A stretch of 6,233 nt of DNA from contig JAYQPQ010000078.1 of the NCBI GenBank assembly GCA_038145405.1, positions 1 to 6,233 on the forward strand, written 5' to 3'. Shown one piece after another: positions 1 through 6,194 of the stretch. The position numbers were made by a program, and so were the translations under genes. Every line of letters starts with the position of its first letter. Position 1 is the first letter of the stretch. Below the pieces are notes generated by a model, which did not search any database, had not been told where the DNA came from, and saw nothing but the letters and a program-made list of their open reading frames with translations. Source of the stretch: JAYQPQ01 sp038145405 (GTDB taxonomy: Bacteria > Pseudomonadota > Gammaproteobacteria > Pseudomonadales > GM7GCV1).

Positions 1-133
1 CCCCCAAGTAAGCTACAAGAGCGAGAACGCCACCAATGGCAATAGCGGATAGCGCCAAAAACACCAGCAAAAACCACTGGCCCGGGCGTTGCGCCCGACG
101 GGGATCCAAAGTTTGCGAAGGAATTGAGGTCAT
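1..133 (-). CDS. N-terminus of an unidentified membrane protein (partial, runs off the left edge)
   Basis: Leftward reading from an ATG at 133-131 gives 44 codons without a stop before the window ends. The product starts MTSIPSQTLDPRRAQRPGQW. It has a short hydrophilic tail with three arginines at residues 12, 13 and 16, then a continuous hydrophobic stretch from about residue 20 to 42. This looks like a single N-terminal membrane anchor with the tail in the cytoplasm (positive-inside), or the first helix of a multi-pass protein. The start is supported by a purine-rich AAGAAG a few bases upstream on the minus strand. The gene is divergent from prc across a 168-bp spacer. I do not recognise the family from 44 residues. 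Bitopic cell-wall enzymes, sensors and many other inner-membrane proteins begin this way, so no function is assigned. The frame is fairly convincing because of its composition, start context and divergent position. Confidence 0.6.
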   Translation of the reverse strand, partial: MTSIPSQTLDPRRAQRPGQWFLLVFLALSAIAIGGVLALVAYLG

Positions 134-159
134 CCGTTTCTTCTTTTCCAAGGGTTTAA

Positions 160-188
160 TAGCCAAAGATGAGGCAATTCTAGCCAAA
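160..188. repeat. Direct repeat TAGCCAAA, two copies 21 bp apart
   Basis: TAGCCAAA occurs at 160-167 and again at 181-188, so the copies are 21 bp start to start, about two DNA helical turns. They lie in the divergent spacer, upstream of the leftward partial gene. The first copy abuts a TATTAA (minus strand, 161-156) that could serve as a -10 element for that gene. Same-face spacing is what a binding site for a dimeric regulator would show, but two 8-mers in an AT-rich spacer may also be chance. No known operator consensus is recognised. Confidence 0.3.
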
Positions 189-251
189 TTCTGCGTCAGA
201 AATGTACCCCAGGTTAAATAATCTGAAGAATCTGGTCGCCCAAACGAATTT

Positions 252-260
252 TGCTATAGT
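252..260 (+). promoter_or_regulatory. Extended -10 promoter candidate for prc
   Basis: The sequence TGCTATAGT holds the extended -10 dinucleotide TG, a one-base gap, and TATAGT, which matches the sigma-70 -10 consensus TATAAT in five of six positions. A 17-bp spacer places the -35 at 232-237 (CTGGTC), which matches TTGACA poorly; extended -10 promoters commonly tolerate that. Transcription would begin near 266-268, leaving a leader of about 35 nt before the prc ATG at 302. Position and orientation fit prc well. Confidence 0.5.
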
Positions 261-301
261 GAGTCTAACCCTACATTTATTTCATTGGTCGCCACTCCAT
301 C

Positions 302-2473
302 ATGCTGAAGTTTCAGAAAAAACCGGCGTGCAGCGCGCTGATCGCCCTGCTGTCCCTGGGCTTACCCTTGGGCCTGGTCGCTCAGGAACAATGCCCGACG
401 CCAACCCAGCACTCGGTTACCGAGGCCCAATCCATCGCCTTCAGTTCGCTGCAGGGCCACACCCTACGCGCCATGTTGGACTTACTCGGTCAGGGCCACT
501 ATGCCGATGTGGAAATCGACGATAGCTTTTCCGACGCCTGGCTGGCGGAATACCTCGACGCACTAGATCCGGGCAAAAACTACCTGCTGGCCAGCGACGT
601 GCAGGAATTTGAAGCCGCCTATGCCACTCGCCTGGACGATCTGGCCAAACAGGGTGAACTGAGCCCGGCCAAGGCCATTTACGACACCTTCCGCAGCCGC
701 ACCCTGACACAGATCGAGGCCAACCTGTCCGACCTACGCAATACCGACCTTGCGTTTGACTACAGCAGCAATGTGGAAATGCCCGTCGATCGCGAGGCCT
801 ACACCTGGCCCGCCAGCACCGAGGAATCCGAATTGCGTCGCCAGCAGAGCCTGACTTTGGCCATGCTCAACCTGAAACTCTCCGGCCAGGAAGAGCAGGA
901 ATCGCGCGAGGCACTGATCCGCCGCTACGAATCCCAGGTGTCCAACCTCAATCAGCAGGATACGCGCACCGTGGTCGAGTTCTATCTGAACGCCATGGCG
1001 CACCTCTTCGATCCGCACACCGATTATTTCTCGCCGCGCGAATCGGAGAATTTCGAAATCAATATGTCGCTCTCGCTGGAAGGCATTGGCGCCGTGCTCG
1101 CGCGCGAAGATGAATTCACCCAGGTGATGGAAATTGTCGCCGGCGGCCCGGCCGACCTGCAGGGCGAGCTCAAACCCAACGACCGCATTGTGGCCATTGC
1201 CGAAGGCGCCGACTGCCCCTTCCTAGATATTGTCGGCTGGCGTCTGGATGAAGTCGTCGACATGATTCGCGGCCCGGGCGGCACCCAGATTCGCCTGCGC
1301 ATTATTCCTGCCGAGGCCGATGAACTGAGCGAAGAGCGCCGCGTGGTCACCATCGTGCGCGACCGGGTCAAGCTGGAAGACAACGCCGCCAAGGGCGAAG
1401 TGCAGCAATACGAGCAGGATGGCCGCACCTGGCGTGTGGGCGTCATCGACATCCCCTCCTTCTACCTGGATATTCAGGCCATGCGCGAGCGCGACCAGGA
1501 ATACCGCAGCACCACCCGCGATGTGCTGAATATTCTGCAGGACTTCTCCGAACAGAATGTCGACGGTGTGATTGTCGATTTGCGCGGCAACGGTGGTGGT
1601 TCGCTGATGGAAGCCGCCACCCTGGTCGACCTCTTTGTCGATCCGGGCCCGGTTGTGCAGATTCGCGACCACGACGGCAACGTCTACCGCAACAACCGCG
1701 CCCGTAACCCGGCCTTCTACAACGGCCCGCTCATGGTGCTCACCGATCGCCTGAGCGCCTCGGCCTCCGAGATCTTTGCCGGCGCCATTCAGGATTATGG
1801 CCGCGGCCTAGTGGTAGGCACCCAGACCTTTGGCAAGGGCACGGTGCAATCCGTCTCCAGCCTGCCCGAGGGCGATATCAAGCTGACCGAATCCAAGTTC
1901 TACCGCATCACCGGCGCCAGCACCCAGCACCGCGGGGTGATTCCGGATATCGAACTACCCTCCTTCTTTGATATTGAAGACATCGGCGAGAGCGCCTACG
2001 ACACCGCCTTGCCCTGGGATGAGATTCGCGGTATTCCGCACCGCGTCTACCAGGATTTCTCCCCCTTCCTGGCCCGGTTGCGCGCCAACCACCAAGCGCG
2101 CACAGCCAGCGATGCCGACCTGCAGTTCCTGATGGGCAGTCTCGCCTTGAACGAAGAACGTACCGCGCGAGAAACCATCTCGCTAAACGAGCAGTTACGT
2201 ATCGAAGAGCGCGATTATTTCGAAGCCAAGGAAGAAGAACTGCTCAACCAGTGGAAACTGGCCAAGGGCATTCCCATCGTCGAGGCCGAAAAGCTGGCGT
2301 CCATCGACCCGGCCATGGACCAGCAAGCGATTGAAGTCGCCGGCGCCGCCGAAGATGCCGAAGATGCCGAAGATGCCGAAGCTGAAGACTCCCAGGAACC
2401 CGACCTGGCGCAATCCCTACTGGATGAAAGCGTGCGGATCTTTGTCGACCTGATGTCCCTGCAGGGCGCCTAG
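302..2473 (+). CDS. prc: Periplasmic tail-specific (carboxy-terminal processing) protease, peptidase family S41
   Basis: This is a Prc/Tsp protease, which in E. coli cleaves periplasmic proteins near their C-termini; known substrates there are PBP3 and, with the adaptor NlpI, the hydrolase MepS. Residues 1-27 form a signal peptide with a likely signal peptidase I cut after LVA. The N-terminal Tsp domain spans roughly 35-245 and ends in the family motif FDPHTDYFSP (236-245). A PDZ domain covers about 255-343 (SLEGIGAVL, then IRGPGGTQIRLRI). The S41 core is about 370-560, with DLRGNGGG at 426-433. The catalytic dyad is Ser487 (SASASEIF) and Lys512 (TFGKGTVQ), with Asp498 at the place of E. coli Asp441; the spacings match E. 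coli Ser430/Lys455. A DUF3340-like C-terminal region follows. At 723 residues it exceeds the E. coli protein (682), partly through an acidic tail around 684-701. The ATG at 302 is preferred because it begins the signal peptide, although no Shine-Dalgarno sequence is visible before it. Confidence 0.96.
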   Translation: MLKFQKKPACSALIALLSLGLPLGLVAQEQCPTPTQHSVTEAQSIAFSSLQGHTLRAMLDLLGQGHYADVEIDDSFSDAWLAEYLDALDPGKNYLLASDVQEFEAAYATRLDDLAKQGELSPAKAIYDTFRSRTLTQIEANLSDLRNTDLAFDYSSNVEMPVDREAYTWPASTEESELRRQQSLTLAMLNLKLSGQEEQESREALIRRYESQVSNLNQQDTRTVVEFYLNAMAHLFDPHTDYFSPRESENFEINMSLSLEGIGAVLAREDEFTQVMEIVAGGPADLQGELKPNDRIVAIAEGADCPFLDIVGWRLDEVVDMIRGPGGTQIRLRIIPAEADELSEERRVVTIVRDRVKLEDNAAKGEVQQYEQDGRTWRVGVIDIPSFYLDIQAMRERDQEYRSTTRDVLNILQDFSEQNVDGVIVDLRGNGGGSLMEAATLVDLFVDPGPVVQIRDHDGNVYRNNRARNPAFYNGPLMVLTDRLSASASEIFAGAIQDYGRGLVVGTQTFGKGTVQSVSSLPEGDIKLTESKFYRITGASTQHRGVIPDIELPSFFDIEDIGESAYDTALPWDEIRGIPHRVYQDFSPFLARLRANHQARTASDADLQFLMGSLALNEERTARETISLNEQLRIEERDYFEAKEEELLNQWKLAKGIPIVEAEKLASIDPAMDQQAIEVAGAAEDAEDAEDAEAEDSQEPDLAQSLLDESVRIFVDLMSLQGA
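2351..2377 (+). repeat. Three perfect tandem copies of a 9-bp unit inside prc (Glu-Asp-Ala repeat)
   Basis: The unit GAAGATGCC occurs three times head to tail at 2351, 2360 and 2369, followed by the degenerate GAAGCTGAAGAC. It encodes Glu-Asp-Ala three times (residues 684-692) and continues as Glu-Ala-Glu-Asp. The copies are identical at the nucleotide level, suggesting recent slippage. The unit is a multiple of three, so changes in copy number would lengthen or shorten an acidic linker near the Prc C-terminus without breaking the frame. Confidence 0.85.
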
Positions 2474-2515
2474 CACTGCGATCCTCACCGTATAATCGAA
2501 ATATTACTCAATTAA

Positions 2516-2543
2516 AACAAGGGCGCCGATCGGCGCCCTTGTT
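2516..2543. terminator. Bidirectional rho-independent terminator between convergent prc and rfbD
   Basis: A perfect 28-bp palindrome is centred between 2529 and 2530. Each arm carries AACAAGGGCGCC or its complement, around a GATC centre. The RNA would form a GC-rich stem (core AGGGCGCC paired with GGCGCCCT) with a tetraloop. It lies 42 nt after the prc stop and 51 nt after the rfbD stop. On the plus strand the stem ends in UUGUUC. On the minus strand it ends in the better U-tract UUGUUUUAAUU. It therefore suits both transcripts and is probably the stronger terminator for the rhamnose operon. Confidence 0.8.
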
Positions 2544-2594
2544 CATGTTGGAGTGAGTAATTAACGCCTATTCGCGAGGCCTGAAGTTCTTCTC

Positions 2595-3482
2595 TTAATA
2601 TTGGTCTCGCAGTTTAGCTAAGACATGGTCGACTGCCGTTTGCCAATCGGCAGGCGGCACAGCAAAGGCAGCACAAAACGGACCGGAATCAAGCCTCGAA
2701 TTAGCCGGCCGCCGCGCAGGCGTTGGATAGGCCGTGGTTGGAATGGCGTTGATCTGAGGCACTTTATCGATCATCCCGCGTTCAGCGGCTTGGTTAATGA
2801 TGGTCGACGCAAATTCAAACCAGCTGCAGTCCGGTGTTCCGGCATAGTGCCACAGCCCCCAGGACAGGTCGTTATTGGCTGCATAGCGATCCACAATGCG
2901 TACCAATGCCCTGGCAATATCCCGCGCATAGGTGGGGCACCCCTGCTGATCTGAAACCACCGACAGCGTGTCGCGTTCCATTGCCAACCTGAGAATGGTT
3001 TTCAGGAAATTATGGCCGTACTCGCTAAAGACCCAGGCGGTACGAATGACCAGGTGCCGGGGATTATTCGCCATGACCGCGCGCTCACCCTGCAGCTTGG
3101 TGTGGCCATAGACGCCCTGGGGATTGGGTAGGTCATGCGTGGTGTAGGGCGAAGCCTTGGTGCCATCAAAAACGTAATCGGTCGACAGATGGATGATAGG
3201 TGCACCCTGGGCTGCGGCTGCCCGCGCTAGATGCAGCGGACCCAGTGCATTGACCTGCCCCGCTCGATCCGGTTCGGATTCCGCCTTGTCCACCGCCGTG
3301 TAGGCTGCCGCGTTGACCACCAGATTGGGTTGAAATGCTTTTATACGCGCCGCGACCTGCTCGGCTTGATCGACGTCCAGGTCGGCAGAGCCAAGCCCGA
3401 GCACGACGTGGTAAGTGGCAGACAGTTCTTCCAGCAGGCAACGGCCTACCTGGCCTGTCCCACCGGTGACCAGGATCTTCAT
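2595..3482 (-). CDS. rfbD: dTDP-4-dehydrorhamnose reductase
   Basis: RfbD (RmlD) carries out the last step of dTDP-L-rhamnose synthesis: NAD(P)H-dependent reduction of the 4-keto group of dTDP-4-dehydro-L-rhamnose, in the cytoplasm. The 295-residue product is full length for the family. It is a short-chain dehydrogenase/reductase fold with the nucleotide-binding glycine motif GGTGQVG at residues 7-13. NAAAYTAVDKAE (57-68) and LSTDYVFDG (99-107) are typical of RmlD. The catalytic residues are Thr101, Tyr125 and Lys129 (the last two in YGHTK), each three positions earlier than in the Salmonella enzyme. The ATG at 3482-3480 shares ATGA with the rfbC stop, a 4-nt overlap. No Shine-Dalgarno sequence is visible in the roughly 20 nt upstream, so translation probably depends on coupling to rfbC. 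It is the last gene of the operon and is followed by the palindromic terminator. Confidence 0.96.
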   Translation of the reverse strand: MKILVTGGTGQVGRCLLEELSATYHVVLGLGSADLDVDQAEQVAARIKAFQPNLVVNAAAYTAVDKAESEPDRAGQVNALGPLHLARAAAAQGAPIIHLSTDYVFDGTKASPYTTHDLPNPQGVYGHTKLQGERAVMANNPRHLVIRTAWVFSEYGHNFLKTILRLAMERDTLSVVSDQQGCPTYARDIARALVRIVDRYAANNDLSWGLWHYAGTPDCSWFEFASTIINQAAERGMIDKVPQINAIPTTAYPTPARRPANSRLDSGPFCAAFAVPPADWQTAVDHVLAKLRDQY

Positions 3483-4018
3483 GGGTTTAGTGATTTGAAT
3501 CGCGGAGCCGCGGCATCTTTATCTGACAGCCGGTAGTCGATGCCAGCGGGCCACTGGATGGCGAGATCCGGATCATTCCAGATGATGGCGCCTTCGTCGG
3601 CGGGATCGTAGTACTCGGTGCATTTGTATTCGAAATCCGCCCAGTCGGACAAAACGGCAAAGCCATGGGCGAAACCCGGCGGCACCCAGAACTGGCGTTT
3701 GTTGGCCTCGGAAAGTATCACCCCTTCCCACTGCCCATAGGTGGGTGAATTGGGACGAATATCTACCGCCACGTCGAAGACTTCGCCCGTCACAACGCGC
3801 ACCAGCTTGCCCTGGGGTTTGGTTTTCTGGAAATGCAGGCCGCGCAATACACCCCTGCTGGATCGCGAGTGGTTGTCCTGCACAAAGGGCAGTGTGATAC
3901 CGGCCAGCTCGGCGTAGCGCTGGGCCTGGAAGGTCTCCAGAAAAAAGCCGCGCTGATCGCCAAATACTTTGGGCTCAATGATTACACAGCCCTGCAGCTT
4001 GGTCGGTATCACCTTCAT
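3479..4018 (-). CDS. rfbC: dTDP-4-dehydrorhamnose 3,5-epimerase
   Basis: RfbC (RmlC) epimerises dTDP-4-dehydro-6-deoxy-D-glucose at C3 and C5 to give dTDP-4-dehydro-L-rhamnose. The product is a 179-residue single-domain cupin of normal length for the family. Key residues are visible: the N-terminal FGDQRGFFLETF block (19-30), the catalytic base His62 in RGVLRGLHFQ, Lys71 in PQGKLVRV, the VPPGFAHGF motif (112-120), Tyr131 and Tyr137 in EYKCTEYYDP, and Asp168 in LSDKD. The frame stays open upstream to an ATG at 4111. The start at 4018-4016 (MKVIPTKL) is chosen because it matches where the family begins and sits in a TGATG junction sharing one base with the rfbA stop. The longer form would add 31 residues that overlap rfbA and do not resemble the family. 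A GGGGA stretch a few bases upstream may act as a ribosome binding site. Confidence 0.95.
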   Translation of the reverse strand: MKVIPTKLQGCVIIEPKVFGDQRGFFLETFQAQRYAELAGITLPFVQDNHSRSSRGVLRGLHFQKTKPQGKLVRVVTGEVFDVAVDIRPNSPTYGQWEGVILSEANKRQFWVPPGFAHGFAVLSDWADFEYKCTEYYDPADEGAIIWNDPDLAIQWPAGIDYRLSDKDAAAPRFKSLNP

Positions 4019-4896
4019 CAGGGTTCCCCGTACAGCTTGAGCAGATACTGACCGTAGCCGGTTTTGCCCAGGCGGCTGGCCTGTTGCAGAAGCGACTCGC
4101 GGGAGATCCAACCCTTGTTAAAGGCGATTTCCTCCAGGCAGGCGACTTTCAAACCCTGACGATGCTCGATGGTTTGTACGAACTGGCTGGCTTCCAGCAG
4201 GGAGTCGTGGGTGCCGGTGTCGAGCCAGGCAAAGCCGCGTCCGAGAATGGATACATTCAGCTGACCATCCGCCAGGTAGTGGGTGTTGACGTCGGTAATT
4301 TCGAGCTCGCCGCGCGGCGAAGGCTTCAGCGCGCGTGCGATTTCGACCACCCGGTTATCATAAAAATACAGGCCAGTGACGGCATAACTAGATTTGGGTT
4401 TGGCTGGCTTTTCCTCGATGGATATCGCCTTGCCATTGTCATCGAACTCCACCACGCCGAAACGTTCCGGGTCGTTCACGCGGTAGCCAAATACCGTGGC
4501 GCCATCGCGCCGGTCGGTGGCCTGTTTGAGCGCATCAGAGAAATGCTGGCCATAGAAAATATTGTCTCCCAGCACCAGCGCGACCGGCGAAGCGCCAATA
4601 AATTCAGCCCCCAGAATAAAGGCCTGTGCCAGGCCGTCGGGGCTGGGCTGCTCGACATAGGAAAGCGCCAGGCCAAACTGGCTGCCATCGCCAAACAGTC
4701 GTTGGAAGGCCGGCAGGTCGGTCGGGGTGGAGATAATCAGAATGTCCCGGATCCCAGCCAGCATAAGCACCGACAGGGGATAGTAGATCATGGGTTTGTC
4801 GTAGATGGGCAGCAGCTGCTTGGACACACCCTGGGTGATGGGGTGCAGGCGCGTACCTGAGCCGCCCGCCAGAATAATTCCCTTGTAACTTGCCAT
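4018..4896 (-). CDS. rfbA: Glucose-1-phosphate thymidylyltransferase
   Basis: RfbA (RmlA) couples glucose-1-phosphate to dTTP, making dTDP-glucose and pyrophosphate. This is the committed step of the pathway; in characterised homologues it is feedback-inhibited by dTDP-L-rhamnose. The 292-residue product is of normal length (about 293 in E. coli). It has the nucleotidyltransferase signature LAGGSGTRLHPIT (9-21), KQLLPIYDKPMIYYPLS (26-42), EQPSPDGLAQA (82-92), the metal-binding Asp111 in LGDNIFYG, Glu162-Lys163 in IEEKP, and the second metal-binding Asp226 in AWLDTGTHDS. The frame is open back to 4953. The ATG at 4896-4894 (MASYKGIILAGG) is chosen because it gives the family N-terminus, overlaps the rfbB stop by one base (TAATG), and has GGAG at 4910-4907, about 10 nt upstream. 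It is the second gene of the operon. Confidence 0.96.
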   Translation of the reverse strand: MASYKGIILAGGSGTRLHPITQGVSKQLLPIYDKPMIYYPLSVLMLAGIRDILIISTPTDLPAFQRLFGDGSQFGLALSYVEQPSPDGLAQAFILGAEFIGASPVALVLGDNIFYGQHFSDALKQATDRRDGATVFGYRVNDPERFGVVEFDDNGKAISIEEKPAKPKSSYAVTGLYFYDNRVVEIARALKPSPRGELEITDVNTHYLADGQLNVSILGRGFAWLDTGTHDSLLEASQFVQTIEHRQGLKVACLEEIAFNKGWISRESLLQQASRLGKTGYGQYLLKLYGEP

Positions 4897-5963
4897 TATG
4901 CGTCCGCTCCAATGCGATTCATCTTGTAGTCGCCCGACAGCACACGTTGCCACCAGGATGGATTGTCCACATACCAGCGCACCGTTTTTTCCAGCCCGGA
5001 GGCAAAGGTCTCCTGCGGCGTCCAGCCCAGCTCGCGCTGAATTTTGGAGGCATCGATGGCATAGCGCTTGTCGTGCCCCGGTCGATCCTTGACGAAAGTG
5101 ATGAGATCTTCATAACGGGCGACACCCGGGGGTTTGGTAGGCGCGATCTGCTCCAGCAAGGCACAGATGGCTTTTACGACATCAATGTTTTTCTGCTCAT
5201 TGTGGCCGCCGATATTGTACGTCTCCCCTACCCGGCCTCGAGTCAACACCTGATATAGGGCTCGCGCGTGATCTTCAACATAGAGCCAATAGCGGATCTG
5301 GCTGCCGTCACCGTAAACGGGCAGCGGCCTGCCATGCACGGCGTTGAGAATGATATGGGGAATGAACTTCTCCGGGTAATGATAGGGCCCGTAGTTATTG
5401 GAGCAATTGGTGACCAACGCCGGCAGGCCGAAGGTGCGCTGCCAGGCGCGCACCAGATGGTCGGAACTGGCCTTGCTCGCCGAGTAGGGCGAACTGGGAT
5501 CGTAGGGCGTGTACTCGGTAAAGAAATCGCCGCTGTCGGCCAGGTCGCCGTAGACCTCGTCGGTGGAGATATGGTGAAAGCGGAAACTGGCTTTGCGGTT
5601 CTCCGGCAGGGCACTCCAGTAATGTCGCGCCTCCTGCAGCAAATGGAAGGTGCCCATCACATTGGTTTGCAGAAAGGCCTCGGGACCGTCGATGGAGCGA
5701 TCGACATGGCTTTCTGCAGCCAGATGCATCACCGCATCGGGATGATACTGCGCGAATACACGACGCAGCTCGGCCGCATCACAGATATCGACCTGCTCAA
5801 ACTGGTGACGCGAATCCTCGGCAACCGGAGCCAGTGAATCCAGATTGCCGGCATAGGTCAGCTTATCGAGCGTGACTACCGAATGCTCGGTGTTTTGGAT
5901 CAGGTAGCGAACCAGAGCGCTGCCGATAAAACCGGCGCCGCCGGTGATCAATATTCTTTGCAT
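4896..5963 (-). CDS. rfbB: dTDP-glucose 4,6-dehydratase
   Basis: RfbB (RmlB) converts dTDP-D-glucose to dTDP-4-dehydro-6-deoxy-D-glucose using tightly bound NAD+. The product is 355 residues, a normal family length. It is an extended short-chain dehydrogenase/reductase: the Rossmann motif GGAGFIG is at residues 8-14, DKLTYAGN at 33-40, and HLAAESHVDRSI at 80-91. The dehydratase triad Thr134-Asp135-Glu136 lies in STDEVYGD, and the catalytic pair is Tyr160 and Lys164 in YSASK. NNYGPYHYPEKFIP is also characteristic. The ATG at 5963-5961 gives the expected N-terminus MQRILITGGAGFIG; only a weak GAG precedes it as a ribosome binding site. It is the first gene of the leftward operon, downstream of an AT-rich leader where its promoter should lie. 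The rffG paralogue of enterobacterial common antigen has the same activity, but the linked rfbA, rfbC and rfbD point to the rhamnose pathway. Confidence 0.96.
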   Translation of the reverse strand: MQRILITGGAGFIGSALVRYLIQNTEHSVVTLDKLTYAGNLDSLAPVAEDSRHQFEQVDICDAAELRRVFAQYHPDAVMHLAAESHVDRSIDGPEAFLQTNVMGTFHLLQEARHYWSALPENRKASFRFHHISTDEVYGDLADSGDFFTEYTPYDPSSPYSASKASSDHLVRAWQRTFGLPALVTNCSNNYGPYHYPEKFIPHIILNAVHGRPLPVYGDGSQIRYWLYVEDHARALYQVLTRGRVGETYNIGGHNEQKNIDVVKAICALLEQIAPTKPPGVARYEDLITFVKDRPGHDKRYAIDASKIQRELGWTPQETFASGLEKTVRWYVDNPSWWQRVLSGDYKMNRIGADA

Positions 5964-5981
5964 AACAACTCAAACTTCTAG

Positions 5982-6011
5982 ATGACCAGCCTATTTACAT
6001 TTTGCTATAAA
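5982..6011 (+). promoter_or_regulatory. Rightward extended -10 promoter candidate
   Basis: ATGACC (5982-5987) matches four of six bases of the -35 consensus. After an 18-bp spacer comes TGCTATAAA, an extended -10 element (TG at 6003-6004, TATAAA at 6006-6011, five of six matches). The ten bases TTTTGCTATA at 6000-6009 also occur in the prc promoter candidate (249-258). Transcription would start near 6018 and run right, away from rfbB. The first ATG on that transcript is at 6181. Confidence 0.4.
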
Positions 6012-6062
6012 GACGGACCAGATTTGCAAGTCTAGGAAAACATCAACAAGCAGTCTTACACT

Positions 6063-6090
6063 TTATTAGGGCACATTCAGATCTTGACAA
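6063..6090 (-). promoter_or_regulatory. Weak leftward promoter candidate for the rfbBACD operon
   Basis: On the minus strand TTGTCA (6090-6085, five of six matches to the -35 consensus) is followed after 16 bp by TAATAA (6068-6063, only three of six -10 matches). Transcription would begin around 6056 and leave a leader of about 90 nt before rfbB. The operon needs a promoter here, and this is the best-spaced pair I could find, but the -10 is poor and an activator or another sigma factor is possible. Confidence 0.25.
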
Positions 6091-6162
6091 ATTAGACTAA
6101 ACGATTCTCAACCCTATCAATTAAAGAGAGCAAGTCAACTGGAAACCAGGGCATCGATCAAG

Positions 6163-6194
6163 ATTAAAATTACTTATCTCATGATAATTTTAAT
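6163..6194. repeat. 10-bp perfect AT-only inverted repeat with 12-bp spacer
   Basis: ATTAAAATTA at 6163-6172 is the exact reverse complement of TAATTTTAAT at 6185-6194. The 12-bp spacer CTTATCTCATGA contains the only ATG available to a rightward gene here (6181-6183). With no GC pairs it would make a weak RNA hairpin and is not a convincing terminator; an operator for a dimeric regulator is more plausible. Chance is possible in such AT-rich DNA. Confidence 0.6.

Noticed and set aside
36..221. A 61-codon plus-strand open frame before prc
   Set aside because: It runs antisense to the better-supported leftward gene start at 133, has no ribosome binding site, and reads through the divergent spacer.
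1223..1672. Minus-strand open frames (also 1024-1452) inside prc
   Set aside because: They lie wholly within the conserved PDZ and S41 coding region and read as low-complexity composition rather than a protein family.
2195..2413. Minus-strand frame with Phe-Gly-Ile repeats
   Set aside because: The repeats are just the reverse reading of the Glu-Asp-Ala tandem repeat of prc.
2490..2496. GTATAAT, resembling a -10 element, just after the prc stop
   Set aside because: No acceptable -35 is positioned upstream, and it would fire straight into the terminator with no gene downstream on that strand.
4019..4111. A longer rfbC beginning at 4111
   Set aside because: The additional 31 residues overlap rfbA in another frame and do not resemble RfbC N-termini, whereas the ATG at 4018 fits both the family and the operon junction.
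4084..4860. A 258-codon plus-strand open frame opposite rfbA
   Set aside because: It is the antisense shadow of a well-supported rfbA with all catalytic motifs. Its translation shows no recognisable domain or coherent fold signature.
5268..5837. A 189-codon plus-strand open frame opposite rfbB
   Set aside because: It is fully antisense to rfbB, which has the complete family signature; this frame is a by-product of codon bias in GC-rich DNA.
6026..6136. GCAAGTC occurring twice (6026-6032 and 6130-6136)
   Set aside because: Only 7 bp, 104 bp apart, with no shared flanks; expected by chance.
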